Part shown: piece by piece, positions 44,340 to 53,289 of the stretch
Position numbering within the stretch: position 1 is the stretch's first letter
Layout of the letters: each line of letters begins with the position of its first letter
DNA from: Niabella sp.
GTDB lineage: Bacteria; Bacteroidota; Bacteroidia; Chitinophagales; Chitinophagaceae
Length of the DNA: 64,000 bases
NCBI RefSeq assembly: GCF_030150205.1
Contig: NZ_JASLGT010000033.1
Location: 115,545 to 179,544 of the forward strand
Direction: 5' to 3'
Program-made: the position numbers and the translations under genes
The notes under the pieces: generated by a model
Told to the model about the DNA's origin: nothing
Database searches by the model: none
Seen by the model: the letters and a program-made list of their open reading frames with translations, nothing else

Positions 44340-44810
44340 ATGAGGATTTTAATGGTTTGCCTGGGCAATATTTGCAGAAGCCCGCTGGCAGAGGGGATTT
44401 TACAAAAAAAGGCTGCGGACCGGGGATTAAACTGGGAGGTCGACAGCGCCGGAACAAACGGGTACCATACCGGGGAAACACCGCACCGGCTGTCGCAAAA
44501 AGTAGCCGCGCTGCATGGAATTGACATTTCCGGCCAACGGGCCCGGGATTTTGTAGCCGCTGATTTTAACCGGTTCGATAAAATATATGCCATGGCGGAA
44601 GACGTGATCGACGAAATCAAATATATTGCCCGGAGCCGGTTTGATGCTTCCAAGGTAACACTCATCATGAATGAAGTTGAGCCAGGTAGCAACAAGGATG
44701 TTCCCGATCCCTGGTACGGGCCCGAACCGGGCTATCATGAAGTGTATGATATGCTGGATAAAGCCAGCGATGCCATCCTCGATAAATACCAGATAACAAA
44801 TTTCAAATAA
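44340..44810 (+). CDS. Low-molecular-weight protein-tyrosine phosphatase
   Basis: A 156-residue phosphatase. Nucleophile Cys7 and Arg13 lie in CLGNICRS, and the general acid is Asp123 in VPDPWYG; DSAGTNGYHTGE is also typical. In bacteria such enzymes often oppose tyrosine kinases that control polysaccharide export, but no kinase is nearby. The last codons and the stop lie in a heptamer repeat (44793-44828), so the C-terminal ITNFK is repeat-derived. hisS begins 20 bases later with GTG. Confidence 0.93.
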   Translation: MRILMVCLGNICRSPLAEGILQKKAADRGLNWEVDSAGTNGYHTGETPHRLSQKVAALHGIDISGQRARDFVAADFNRFDKIYAMAEDVIDEIKYIARSRFDASKVTLIMNEVEPGSNKDVPDPWYGPEPGYHEVYDMLDKASDAILDKYQITNFK

Positions 44811-44828
44811 CAAATTTCAATTTTCAAG
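44793..44828. repeat. Heptamer tandem repeat spanning the phosphatase stop codon
   Basis: Units ATAACAA and ATTTCAA alternate twice and a TTTCAA-type unit follows, all with a seven-base period. The repeat provides the last phosphatase codons, its stop, and the spacer before hisS. Confidence 0.75.
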
Positions 44829-44829
44829 A

Positions 44830-46269
44830 GTGAGCAAACCAACCCTGCCACAAGGAACGAGAGACTTTGACGCCGCAACGGTACGCAAACGCAACTATAT
44901 TTTCAATACTATAAAAGAAGTTTTTGAGCTGTATGGCTTTCAGCCGCTGGAAACACCGGCCATGGAAAACCTGGAAACCCTGATGGGCAAATACGGCGAG
45001 GAAGGCGATAAACTGATCTTTAAGATCCTGAATAACGGACTCGATAATGCAGCCAAGGCCGATAAAATAAAGGCGGGTTTTGAAAACGTGATGAAGGGAC
45101 GCTCCAGCAAGGATATTACCGAACGGGCGCTACGCTATGATCTTACCATTCCGTTTGCCCGCTATGTGGCCATGAATTATAACCAGCTGACACTGCCGTT
45201 TAAACGCTACCAGCTGCAGCCGGTATGGCGGGCAGACCGGCCCCAGAAAGGCCGGTACCGCGAGTTTTACCAGTGTGATGCCGATGTGGTGGGCAGTCGC
45301 TCGCTCATCAACGAACTGGAACTGACCGCTATCTATGCTACTGTTTTTCACAAACTGGGGCTCCCTGTGGAAATACGGATCAATAACCGGAAAATTCTTG
45401 CTGCGCTGGCAGCACAATGCGGGGGCGCCGAAAAAATGATCGATATCGCTATCGCCATTGACAAGCTGGACAAGATCGGTGTTGAGAAAGTAAAGGAAGA
45501 GCTGGCGGAACGGGGTCTTTTAAATGACCAGGTCAACCTCATTCAGCAGTTCCTTGAAATCAGCGGTACCAACGAAGAGAAGCTGGCCCGGCTGAAATTG
45601 ATCTTTGCCGGCAACAGCACCGGGGAGGAGGGTATCCGGGAGCTGGAATACATTATTGAGCGGTCGGCTATGAGTTATCAGTCGTCAGCAGTTAGTCATC
45701 AGTCATCAGTTATCAGTCATCAGCCATCAGAAATCAGCCATCAGAAATCAGAAATAAAAATCGATGTTACCCTGGCCCGCGGTTTGAATTATTATACCGG
45801 AACCATTTTTGAGGTAAAGGCACTGGGCGTGCAAATAGGCAGTATTGGTGGCGGTGGACGTTATGATGACCTTACCGGCCTGTTTGGCGTACCCAATGTA
45901 CCCGGCGTGGGTATTTCCTTTGGTGTTGACCGTATTTATGATGTGCTTACCGAGTTAAACCGATTTCCTGCCGATGTGTACAGCGGTACAAAGCTCCTGT
46001 TCTTTAACTTAGGCGCCGCGGAAGCAGCAAAGGCATTTGAACTGATGCAGGAACTCCGCACAGCGGGTATCGCGTGCGAACTGTTTCATGAAACTGTAAA
46101 ATTTGATAAACAGTTCAAATACGCAGAAAAAAAAGACATCCCGTATGTGGCCATATTGGGCAGCCAGGAGTTGGAGGCCCAAACGATCGTAATAAAAAAT
46201 TTGCGATCCGGCCTGCAGGAACAGGTGACCTTTGCCGATTTGGCGAATTATAATTTTGACGGAAAGTGA
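44830..46269 (+). CDS. hisS: Histidyl-tRNA synthetase with a repeat-derived insertion
   Basis: Charges tRNA-His. The start is a GTG at 44830 (SKPTLPQGTRDF). Class II motif 1, motif 2 (RYQLQPVWRADRPQKGRYREFYQCD), quoted by its ends RYQLQPVWR and REFYQCD, the His-specific LARGLNYYTG, and motif 3 (GGGRYDDL; GISFGVDRI) are intact, as is the anticodon-binding domain. The 479 residues include about 29 extra (281-309) just before the LARGLNYYTG loop. That insert has a seven-residue period (SHQSSVI, SHQPSEI, SHQKSEI) encoded by heptamer DNA repeats. The enzyme is essential, so the insertion must be tolerated. Confidence 0.96.
   Translation: MSKPTLPQGTRDFDAATVRKRNYIFNTIKEVFELYGFQPLETPAMENLETLMGKYGEEGDKLIFKILNNGLDNAAKADKIKAGFENVMKGRSSKDITERALRYDLTIPFARYVAMNYNQLTLPFKRYQLQPVWRADRPQKGRYREFYQCDADVVGSRSLINELELTAIYATVFHKLGLPVEIRINNRKILAALAAQCGGAEKMIDIAIAIDKLDKIGVEKVKEELAERGLLNDQVNLIQQFLEISGTNEEKLARLKLIFAGNSTGEEGIRELEYIIERSAMSYQSSAVSHQSSVISHQPSEISHQKSEIKIDVTLARGLNYYTGTIFEVKALGVQIGSIGGGGRYDDLTGLFGVPNVPGVGISFGVDRIYDVLTELNRFPADVYSGTKLLFFNLGAAEAAKAFELMQELRTAGIACELFHETVKFDKQFKYAEKKDIPYVAILGSQELEAQTIVIKNLRSGLQEQVTFADLANYNFDGK
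45667..45756 (+). repeat. CAGnnAT heptamer array inside hisS
   Basis: About eleven tandem seven-base units such as CAGTCAT, CAGTTAT, CAGCCAT and CAGAAAT. Three units make 21 bases, so the array stays in frame and encodes a seven-residue repeat. The unit is typical of noncoding short tandem repeats elsewhere, which makes its place inside an essential gene unusual. Confidence 0.9.
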
Positions 46270-46356
46270 AAAGGAAATGGGGATAGTGAACAGCGACAGT
46301 TGAAAAGACCTTTTACCCATTCGGATATAAAATACAAACAAAAAAACCAACATAAC

Positions 46357-48060
46357 ATGACAAACGTGAAAAACAAAGGCTTGCTCATTCTGGGCTTTTG
46401 CCTTGCGCTTATTTTTACTGCCTGTAACAAAGGAGGCAAAACCGGGCTGCTGATACCAGACGATGCAGCCATGGTGCTTCATGTGGACCTGGCGTCTCTT
46501 TCCTCCAAGCTGACCTGGGCAGAAATCAAACAAACGACCTGGTTTACGGAAGCCCTTAATCAAACAACAGATTCCCTGGGAAAACAATTGCTCAACGATC
46601 CGGAAACCTCCGGCCTTGATCCTAAAGGCAGCCTGGTGGTGTTTCTAAAACGCACCGGCAGCAACGGATATGTAGCATTTGAAGGCAAGCTGAAAGATGC
46701 TGCCAAATTTTCCAAAGTAATTGAAGAAGGCGGAAAAGGAAATATCAAGATCGAAAAAGACGGCGAATACAGCTTTGTAAAATCACCGGACAATGACAAT
46801 GCCGTGGTGTACTTTAATGATAAATTATTCGTTGCCATTATCGATGCATCCGGTATGAGCAAAGGATTTCCCGGCAACCGGAGCAGTTTTGGCGGAAGTG
46901 CTGAAAAATACCCGCTGGATAGCCTGAAGGTACTTGCCAAAAACACCTTCCAGCTAAAAGGTAGCAAGCTACTGGATAGCGACAAACGTTTCGCAGACCT
47001 GGTTGCGGACAAGGCCGACATGCATTTCTGGGTTAACAGCGGCAACCTTTATAACGGATTGGCCGGCGGCATTATGTCGATGATGAAATTCAATGCGTTG
47101 CTGGACGGCGCCATTACCGCAGGTAAGGCCGATTTTGATAACGGTAAAATTACTGCTAACGTAAAAAATTTCTATGGCAAGGAAATGACCGACCTGCTGA
47201 AGAAAAACAGTGGCAGCAATATCACGGATGAAACCATCAGTCATCTTCCTGATCAGGATGTACTGGCGGCCTTTAGTATGAGCTATGCGCCCTCCTACAT
47301 AAAAGACCTGATCAAACTCTTAGGGTTTGATGGCATTGCAAACGCGGGACTGGCTCAGCTTGGAATTACCATCGATGATTTTACCAAGGCGAACGGAGGT
47401 ACACAATCCTTTGCATTAACAGATGTTACCGTTACCGGCAAGCCCGCCGCCGTTACATTAGATAATGGCGAAACCATTCCTTACGAAAAAGATGATACCA
47501 AATTTAATTTTGTATTTGGATCTTCTGTAGGCGATAAATCCAGTTTTCAGAAACTGATCGACGCATTCAGGAAAACCATCGATAAAGAAATGCCGGTAAA
47601 GGATAGCGCCCTGGAGCGCATCAAAAGCAAGCTTACCGATAAATGGTTTGCGCTCGGAGGCTCTGATGCCGAAGTGGACGGTTTTCTTTCAGGTGGCAAA
47701 AAACCAGCCTATGCCCAGCCATTTACCGGTCATAATATGGGCGGATATGTGAACCTACAGAAAATCTTCAACACCGTCATCGCCAATAGTAAAAAGGATT
47801 CGACCTATAAAAAGAACCTTGAAGTTTCTGCTAATTTCTGGAAAACAATCACCATGCATTCTGATATCAAAGGTGGTGAAGCATTCAGCAAAGTAGAGAT
47901 TAACCTGGCCGATAACCAGACCAATGCGCTGAAACAACTGAACCAGTACATTGATAAAATGTACCAGGCAAGACCCAAAAAAGAGGTGATCGACGTGGAA
48001 GAAATGGCCCCGATTGTAGATTCAGCAGCAGTGGCAGCACCGCCGACATCCGTTCATTAA
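46357..48060 (+). CDS. DUF4836 lipoprotein
   Basis: A 567-residue predicted lipoprotein. The ATG at 46357 gives a signal with lipobox IFTACNKG; the longer frame adds an implausible polar start. DUF4836 landmarks include LLIPDDAAMVLHVDLASLSSK (given as its parts LLIPDDAAMVLHV and LASLSSK) and the repeated strand/helix pattern of protein-level self-similarity across the two halves. The family is widespread in Bacteroidota and uncharacterised. It is followed at 12 bases by an ABC ATPase and an FtsX-type permease, so an envelope role is suggested by context only. Confidence 0.8.
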   Translation: MTNVKNKGLLILGFCLALIFTACNKGGKTGLLIPDDAAMVLHVDLASLSSKLTWAEIKQTTWFTEALNQTTDSLGKQLLNDPETSGLDPKGSLVVFLKRTGSNGYVAFEGKLKDAAKFSKVIEEGGKGNIKIEKDGEYSFVKSPDNDNAVVYFNDKLFVAIIDASGMSKGFPGNRSSFGGSAEKYPLDSLKVLAKNTFQLKGSKLLDSDKRFADLVADKADMHFWVNSGNLYNGLAGGIMSMMKFNALLDGAITAGKADFDNGKITANVKNFYGKEMTDLLKKNSGSNITDETISHLPDQDVLAAFSMSYAPSYIKDLIKLLGFDGIANAGLAQLGITIDDFTKANGGTQSFALTDVTVTGKPAAVTLDNGETIPYEKDDTKFNFVFGSSVGDKSSFQKLIDAFRKTIDKEMPVKDSALERIKSKLTDKWFALGGSDAEVDGFLSGGKKPAYAQPFTGHNMGGYVNLQKIFNTVIANSKKDSTYKKNLEVSANFWKTITMHSDIKGGEAFSKVEINLADNQTNALKQLNQYIDKMYQARPKKEVIDVEEMAPIVDSAAVAAPPTSVH

Positions 48061-48072
48061 TCAAAGGCATTC

Positions 48073-48714
48073 ATGAAGCTTGAGATAAAGAATTTACTAC
48101 CGGTATATTTTGAAGAGGAGCGCAAATCCACCTCAGAGATCTGGGGAAAGGAGCGCTCCTTTTCCAATGGCGACCTGGTGAATATTGTAGCACCTTCCGG
48201 CACCGGCAAAACATCCCTGGTCCATTTCCTGTATAAAATGCGGGAATCTTACAGCGGCACTATTTTATATGATGACCAGCCGCTGAACCAGTTCAACAGG
48301 GAAGCCATCGCGGCCCTGCGCAAGGATCAGGTAAGCATCATCCTCCAGGACATGCGGCTTTTTGAGGAACAAACCATCCTGGAAAACCTGGAGGTTAAAC
48401 GGCAGCTTAGCCCCTATCATCCGCAGGAACGGATCATTGAAATGGCCCGGCGGCTTGGGGTAGACCACCGGCTGAACGCCCTGGCTAAAAACTGCTCCTA
48501 TGGCGAGCAGCAGCGGGCCGTGATCATCCGGGCCATGCTGCAGCCTTTCGGTGTATTGCTGATGGATGAACCCTTCAGTCACCTGGATCATGCCAACTCC
48601 AAGAAAGCCATTGACCTGATACTGGAGGAAACAGCCGCCCGCAAGGCCCTTGTACTGTTTGCCGAACTTGAAAAAGCTACCGGTTTTCCGGCAACCCATT
48701 TGTATCATTTATAA
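48073..48714 (+). CDS. ABC ATPase of a LolD/FtsE-like two-gene transporter
   Basis: A 213-residue ATPase. Walker A is APSGTGKTS and Walker B is VLLMDEPFSHLD. The signature reads CSYGEQQR rather than LSGGQQR, and the Q-loop region is IILQDMRLFEEQTILENL. The LolD/FtsE/MacB type is inferred from the partner, an FtsX-domain permease nine bases downstream. The deviant signature keeps the key glycine and glutamine-like positions, so activity is plausible. Confidence 0.85.
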   Translation: MKLEIKNLLPVYFEEERKSTSEIWGKERSFSNGDLVNIVAPSGTGKTSLVHFLYKMRESYSGTILYDDQPLNQFNREAIAALRKDQVSIILQDMRLFEEQTILENLEVKRQLSPYHPQERIIEMARRLGVDHRLNALAKNCSYGEQQRAVIIRAMLQPFGVLLMDEPFSHLDHANSKKAIDLILEETAARKALVLFAELEKATGFPATHLYHL

Positions 48715-48723
48715 AACCTTCCT

Positions 48724-49917
48724 GTGGCACTATCATTTAAGCCCATAAAACCTTTATTGTATACCGGAACCAATGCCTCTTCCCGCTGGTTCTCTTATAT
48801 CGGGCTGGGCATCGGGGTATTATTGCTGCTGTGCTCGGTGCAGATGTTCATCAATATCCAGCATTTGCTTAAAGAAGGCAGCATCCGCAAAGACGGTTTT
48901 GATTTTGTGTCCATCACCAAAAATATTACCAATGAAACCATGGGGCAGCCGGAAAAAAACCTGTTTCATACGGAGGAGATCGATGAAGTAAAAAAGCAAC
49001 CCTTCATTGCAGGCGTATCGCCCCTGCTGGCCAATGATTTCCGGGTACAGCTCAGTGCAGGCAATGTATTGCCCTTTAGTACCGATATGTTCCTGGAAGC
49101 CCTGGACAATGATTTTATTGATACGCTTCCGCCCAATTTTACCTGGAAAGAAGGCGATCAAAACATCCCGATCATCCTGTCTTCCGATTTTTTTGAGATC
49201 TACAACATCTTTGCACCCGGTCAGGGCCTGCCCCAGTTATCAAAGGAAACAGCAATGGGCATCCCCGTACAGATCGCCTGCTACGGAAAAGACAATGCCT
49301 TTACTTTCTCCGGAAGGATCGTGGCGTTCAGCGACCGGGTGAACTCCGTACTGGTACCCAAGAACTTTCTGCAGTGGGCCAATAAAACCTTTGCCCATAA
49401 AGACCGTCAGGATGCCAGCCGGCTGTTTTTAAAATTAAAGGACGTTAATGATCCGCAGCTGATCCAATACCTCGATGCCCGGCATTATGTGATCAGTCGT
49501 GATAAAACCCTGCTGGGGCGTAATAAGATTGTGTTACAGGGCATTTTCAGCGGACTGGGCATTTTTGGATTACTGGTAGTGATCCTGGCGCTCATGTTGT
49601 TTTCATTTTACCTGCAGCTGGTTGTTGCCCGCAGCCGTCAGAACCTCGAATTACTATTAACCCTGGGGTATTCGCCGGCGTGGCTGGGCAGGAATGTCTC
49701 CAACCAGTTTGTACCGGTTTATATTTTCATTGTTTTAACCGCGTTGATCTGCACCCAGATCATGCAATGGGCCTTTCATCATTTCATCATGTTCAACCGT
49801 CCGGAACTATCCTCGCTGGTAAACTGGATCGTGCTCCTGCTGGCAGCCGTATTAGTGCTGCTGGCCATTGTTACCAATGCCCGGCTGGTAAAAAAACTCT
49901 TGTACCGGCTGGGGTAA
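48724..49917 (+). CDS. FtsX-domain ABC permease
   Basis: A 397-residue inner-membrane protein starting at a GTG (ALSFKPIKPLLYTG). One N-terminal span (about 24-45) is followed by a large periplasmic domain (about 46-270) and three C-terminal spans (about 275-303, 330-353 and 365-388): the MacB/LolC topology. It pairs with the ATPase gene just upstream. Lipoprotein release or mechanotransmission are known roles of relatives; which applies is open. No periplasmic adaptor gene accompanies the pair. Confidence 0.83.
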   Translation: MALSFKPIKPLLYTGTNASSRWFSYIGLGIGVLLLLCSVQMFINIQHLLKEGSIRKDGFDFVSITKNITNETMGQPEKNLFHTEEIDEVKKQPFIAGVSPLLANDFRVQLSAGNVLPFSTDMFLEALDNDFIDTLPPNFTWKEGDQNIPIILSSDFFEIYNIFAPGQGLPQLSKETAMGIPVQIACYGKDNAFTFSGRIVAFSDRVNSVLVPKNFLQWANKTFAHKDRQDASRLFLKLKDVNDPQLIQYLDARHYVISRDKTLLGRNKIVLQGIFSGLGIFGLLVVILALMLFSFYLQLVVARSRQNLELLLTLGYSPAWLGRNVSNQFVPVYIFIVLTALICTQIMQWAFHHFIMFNRPELSSLVNWIVLLLAAVLVLLAIVTNARLVKKLLYRLG

Positions 49918-50020
49918 ACAGAAGGATAAAACGGCATCCCTGGCAAACTTTAAGACACTAAACAATTCAGTGCAGCTGTGCCTTAGTGGCCTATTTCAGA
50001 AATCGCTTACCTTTACGGAT

Positions 50021-50689
50021 ATGATCCAGAAAGCTACTTTAAAATTCCTAGAAGACCTTAGACTCAATAATAACAAACCCTGGTTTGATGCCAACCGGAA
50101 GGCCTATGAAGCCGCCCGGGATAATTTTGCGGCCTTTATCGACAGCCTGATTGCTGCCTTTGGAAAAACGGAACCCGCCATCCTGCACCTGAAGGCAAAG
50201 GATTGTATGTTCCGGATCAACCGGGATGTGCGTTTTTCCAAAAACAAGGAGCCTTATAAAACCAATTTTGGCGCTTATATAAATGCCGAAGGAAAAAAAT
50301 CGGTAAAAGCCGGGTATTATTTTCACCTCGAGCCCGGTGGCAGCTTTACAGGAGGCGGGCTCTGGCAACCCATGCCTGGCGAACTGGCCAAGGTAAGACA
50401 GGAAATCGATTATAATCTGCCGGAATTTGACAAAATACTGGGATCCAAAAAGTTCCGGGATGTATATGGCGGACTTTCCGTGGAAGAGGGACAAATCCTG
50501 TCAAGAGTTCCCAAGGGATATGAGCCGGATAATCCCGCTGCTATGTATCTTAAATACAAAAGTTTTACAGCACTGGCCAACCTGCAGGACACGCTATTAA
50601 CAGGCTCCGCATTGCTGACAACAACAGTAAAAGCATTCCAGACCCTACAACCCCTGACCGCCTTCCTAAACAGGGGCATTGACGAATAA
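50021..50689 (+). CDS. DUF2461 (TIGR02453) protein
   Basis: A 222-residue protein with the family signature FLEDLRLNNNKPWFDANRKAYE (ends FLEDLRLNNNKPWF and ANRKAYE), FRINRDVRFSKNKEPYKTNFG (ends FRINRDVRFSK and KEPYKTNFG), and GGGLWQP. The ATG at 50021 is chosen; a GTG upstream extends into noncoding DNA. A TACCTTTA box lies five bases before this ATG. The function of the family is unknown. It follows the ABC genes by 103 bases and may be independent. Confidence 0.88.
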   Translation: MIQKATLKFLEDLRLNNNKPWFDANRKAYEAARDNFAAFIDSLIAAFGKTEPAILHLKAKDCMFRINRDVRFSKNKEPYKTNFGAYINAEGKKSVKAGYYFHLEPGGSFTGGGLWQPMPGELAKVRQEIDYNLPEFDKILGSKKFRDVYGGLSVEEGQILSRVPKGYEPDNPAAMYLKYKSFTALANLQDTLLTGSALLTTTVKAFQTLQPLTAFLNRGIDE

Positions 50690-50833
50690 CAAACAACCGT
50701 TTTTATACTGATAAATCATGACATACAGCCGGTTAACTGCCGGGTATATAAAGCATTTCCGTAATACTACCGTGGCGGGCAAAAAATACATCCGCCTTAA
50801 CCTATATTAAGCAATCTTTAAACTTCAAAATCG

Positions 50834-50841
50834 TAACTTTG
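50834..50841 (+). promoter_or_regulatory. -7 element of purF
   Basis: Perfect TAnnTTTG (TAACTTTG), 20 bases before the start. The flanking bases match those of the SCO promoter (TAACTTTGCA). Confidence 0.5.
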
Positions 50842-50861
50842 CATTTCTTTTTTATAAAGTT

Positions 50862-52709
50862 ATGAGTGATCCCATAAAGCACGAGTGCGGCTTGGCCTTT
50901 ATCCGGCTCCGCAAACCCTTCTCCCACTACTTAAAACAGCATGGAACCGTTATGTGGGGGCTGAATAAACTCTACCTCCTGATGGAGAAGCAGCATAACC
51001 GCGGGCAGGATGGCGCCGGTATTGCCGCTGTAAAACTGAATGTGGAACCCGGTTACCCGTTTTTGCACCGGATGCGCAATGCAGAGCCCCAGGCCATCTC
51101 CGGTTTGTTTAAAAATATTGCGGATGAAGTGGATGAGGTTTGCCGTTATAACCCCGATGCGCTCAAGCACCCGGGCCTGATGAAAGGACATATCAAGTTC
51201 CTGGGCGAATTGTTGCTGGGGCACCTGCGTTATGGCACACAGGGCAAGAATAATTCGGATTTTTGTCACCCCTTTATCAAAAGAAATACCGTTCCGGGGC
51301 GCAACCTCGCCCTTGCGGGTAACTTTAACCTGGTAAATACACAGGAGCTTTTTGAACAGCTTAATATCGTTCCGGGCAATTTCCAAAAACAGAGCGATCT
51401 GGCGGCCATGATGGAGATCATTCATCATTACCTGATCGAGGCCGATAAAAAAAATCCGGGCAATGTAGCTATCAAAAGCGTACTGCAGGAAGTAATCCCC
51501 ATGTTTGACGGAGGGTTTGCCGTAGGCGGATTAACAGGAGAAGGATTGGGATTTGTTTTCAGGGACCGGAACGGCATCCGCCCCTGTTATTATTATATCG
51601 ATGATGAAGTGATTGTGGCTGCCTCCGAACGTGCTGCCATCCGTACCACTTTTAATGTGGGAGAAAACGAGGTAAAAGAACTGATGCCGGGCAATGCTCT
51701 TATGGTGAACGCAAACGGGGAGTATGAAATTGCAGAAGTGGTAACCCCGGGCGAACGCAAGGCCTGCAGTTTCGAACGCATTTATTTTTCGAGGGGCAGT
51801 GATGAAAAGATCTATAAAGAACGGAAAGCGCTGGGTTTGAACCTGAGCGAACAGGTATTAAAAGCCATCGATTTCGACCTGAAGAATACCATCTTCTCTT
51901 ATATTCCCAATACGGCAGAAGTAGCCTTCCTGGGCCTTCACAAAGGCATGCAGCTGTACCTGAATAAGATCAAAATAGAACGCATCTTAAGCTGGGGTAA
52001 AGACTTTGATGAGGAAAAGCTTAGCGAAATGGTGAACCGCCGCATCCGGATCGATAAAATAGCGATCAAGGATGTAAAGATGCGCACGTTTATTACGGAA
52101 GATGCCAGCCGGAACGAAATGGTGCAGCACGTATATGATATTACCTATGGCACCGTGCGCCCCGGTATCGATACCATTGTGGTGATCGACGACTCTATCG
52201 TAAGAGGCACCACACTGAAAGAAAGCATTATCAAAATGCTCTCCCGTCTGAAACCCAAAAAGATCATTGTGGTTTCTTCCTGTCCGCAGATCCGTTACCC
52301 GGATTGCTACGGGATCGACATGAGCAAAATGGGCGACTTTATCGCATTCAGTGCTGCGGTAGCGGTGTTAAAAGACAAAGGAAAAGAATCGTTGCTGGAT
52401 GAGTTACTGCAACGCTGCAAGGAGCTGAAAGAACAGAACCTGTTACACACCGAAAATGTGGTAAAACAACTTTATAAGAGCAGCACGGTGGATGAGATCA
52501 CGGAAAAAATTGCGGAAATGATTACCCCGGCCGGTTTAAACATCCCGGTTCAGGTGATCTTCCAGAGCATTGAAGACCTGCATAAAGCCTGTCCCAATAA
52601 CCTGGGCGACTGGTACTTTACAGGCGATTACCCCACACCGGGCGGTAACCGCGTGGTAAACCAGGCCTTTATGAATTATATGGAAGGAAAGAATGAAAGA
52701 GGATATTAA
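50862..52709 (+). CDS. purF: Amidophosphoribosyltransferase, long Bacteroidota type
   Basis: First step of purine synthesis: PRPP plus glutamine gives phosphoribosylamine. The predicted N-terminal nucleophile is Cys9 (KHECGLAF), freed by removal of an eight-residue propeptide. The glutaminase domain shows QHNRGQDGAGIA and LLGHLRYGTQG; the phosphoribosyltransferase domain has the PRPP loop VVIDDSIVRGTT. At 615 residues it is longer than the E. coli enzyme; the extra C-terminal part (about 500-615) is typical of this phylum's homologues. Monocistronic, converging with the small membrane-protein cluster. Confidence 0.93.
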   Translation: MSDPIKHECGLAFIRLRKPFSHYLKQHGTVMWGLNKLYLLMEKQHNRGQDGAGIAAVKLNVEPGYPFLHRMRNAEPQAISGLFKNIADEVDEVCRYNPDALKHPGLMKGHIKFLGELLLGHLRYGTQGKNNSDFCHPFIKRNTVPGRNLALAGNFNLVNTQELFEQLNIVPGNFQKQSDLAAMMEIIHHYLIEADKKNPGNVAIKSVLQEVIPMFDGGFAVGGLTGEGLGFVFRDRNGIRPCYYYIDDEVIVAASERAAIRTTFNVGENEVKELMPGNALMVNANGEYEIAEVVTPGERKACSFERIYFSRGSDEKIYKERKALGLNLSEQVLKAIDFDLKNTIFSYIPNTAEVAFLGLHKGMQLYLNKIKIERILSWGKDFDEEKLSEMVNRRIRIDKIAIKDVKMRTFITEDASRNEMVQHVYDITYGTVRPGIDTIVVIDDSIVRGTTLKESIIKMLSRLKPKKIIVVSSCPQIRYPDCYGIDMSKMGDFIAFSAAVAVLKDKGKESLLDELLQRCKELKEQNLLHTENVVKQLYKSSTVDEITEKIAEMITPAGLNIPVQVIFQSIEDLHKACPNNLGDWYFTGDYPTPGGNRVVNQAFMNYMEGKNERGY

Positions 52710-52773
52710 TAGGAGGCTACTGTAGTAATGTAAATTATAACTTTTATATGTGTAAAAAGGTAGTAAATACAAA

Positions 52774-53154
52774 TCATTGCCTTTGCCACCTTTTTTTTAA
52801 GCTGTCTGGGATAGGTCTATCATATCTTTCAAATGCCTTTGGAGTAGTAAGTAGTTGAAATATCTTGGTATTGGGAACATACAGTGCAGGAAAAGACATT
52901 CCAATTAAATTCCACGCTCCTGAAATGCCACGTCCCGAACTTACAGCCTTTGTCAACTTTCCTTTGTATATGAATTCACATTGATAGCTATCATCAGCCC
53001 TTCCGCCTAAACTATAACCAGTGACCTTAGCATTGACCAAGATTGCATTATACTTCAATTTGTTTTGATTTACAAAAGCTTCGCCCAGTCCCCAAAGTAT
53101 GACACTCAAAAAGCAAACAAAAAGGATATTATAAATATATTTTTTACTCATCAT
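52774..53154 (-). CDS. Small membrane protein, paralogue A of three
   Basis: A 126-residue protein (ATG 53154, or 53151 directly after) with one N-terminal span (about 6-25) and a C-terminal domain outside. It shares with the next two genes the pattern F-x-Y-x-G-K, a central Trp, then SFPALY, and a final Y-x-x-P-x-P-D-S-L-x-x-W (here YDRPIPDSLKKRW). No known domain recognised; the start of the domain faintly recalls DUF3592. Upstream lies a degraded gene tail (53290-53457) and a duplicated junction. It is read towards purF and has no visible terminator. Confidence 0.72.
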   Translation of the reverse strand: MMSKKYIYNILFVCFLSVILWGLGEAFVNQNKLKYNAILVNAKVTGYSLGGRADDSYQCEFIYKGKLTKAVSSGRGISGAWNLIGMSFPALYVPNTKIFQLLTTPKAFERYDRPIPDSLKKRWQRQ

Positions 53155-53289
53155 ACTAACTATCTTCACTGGCATAACCATGGTGAAGATACTGTCCTGT
53201 ATTTCCAAAAACCTGCTCCAAAGCATCCCCCTACCAAGTTAACGACTCCTGAGAACAATCGCTGCTGAATTGACTTAGCAGCTGTTATT

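Noticed and set aside
45667..45756. CAGTCAT repeats in hisS read as a CRISPR array
   Set aside because: Seven-base units directly in tandem have no unique spacers and no cas genes occur in the window.
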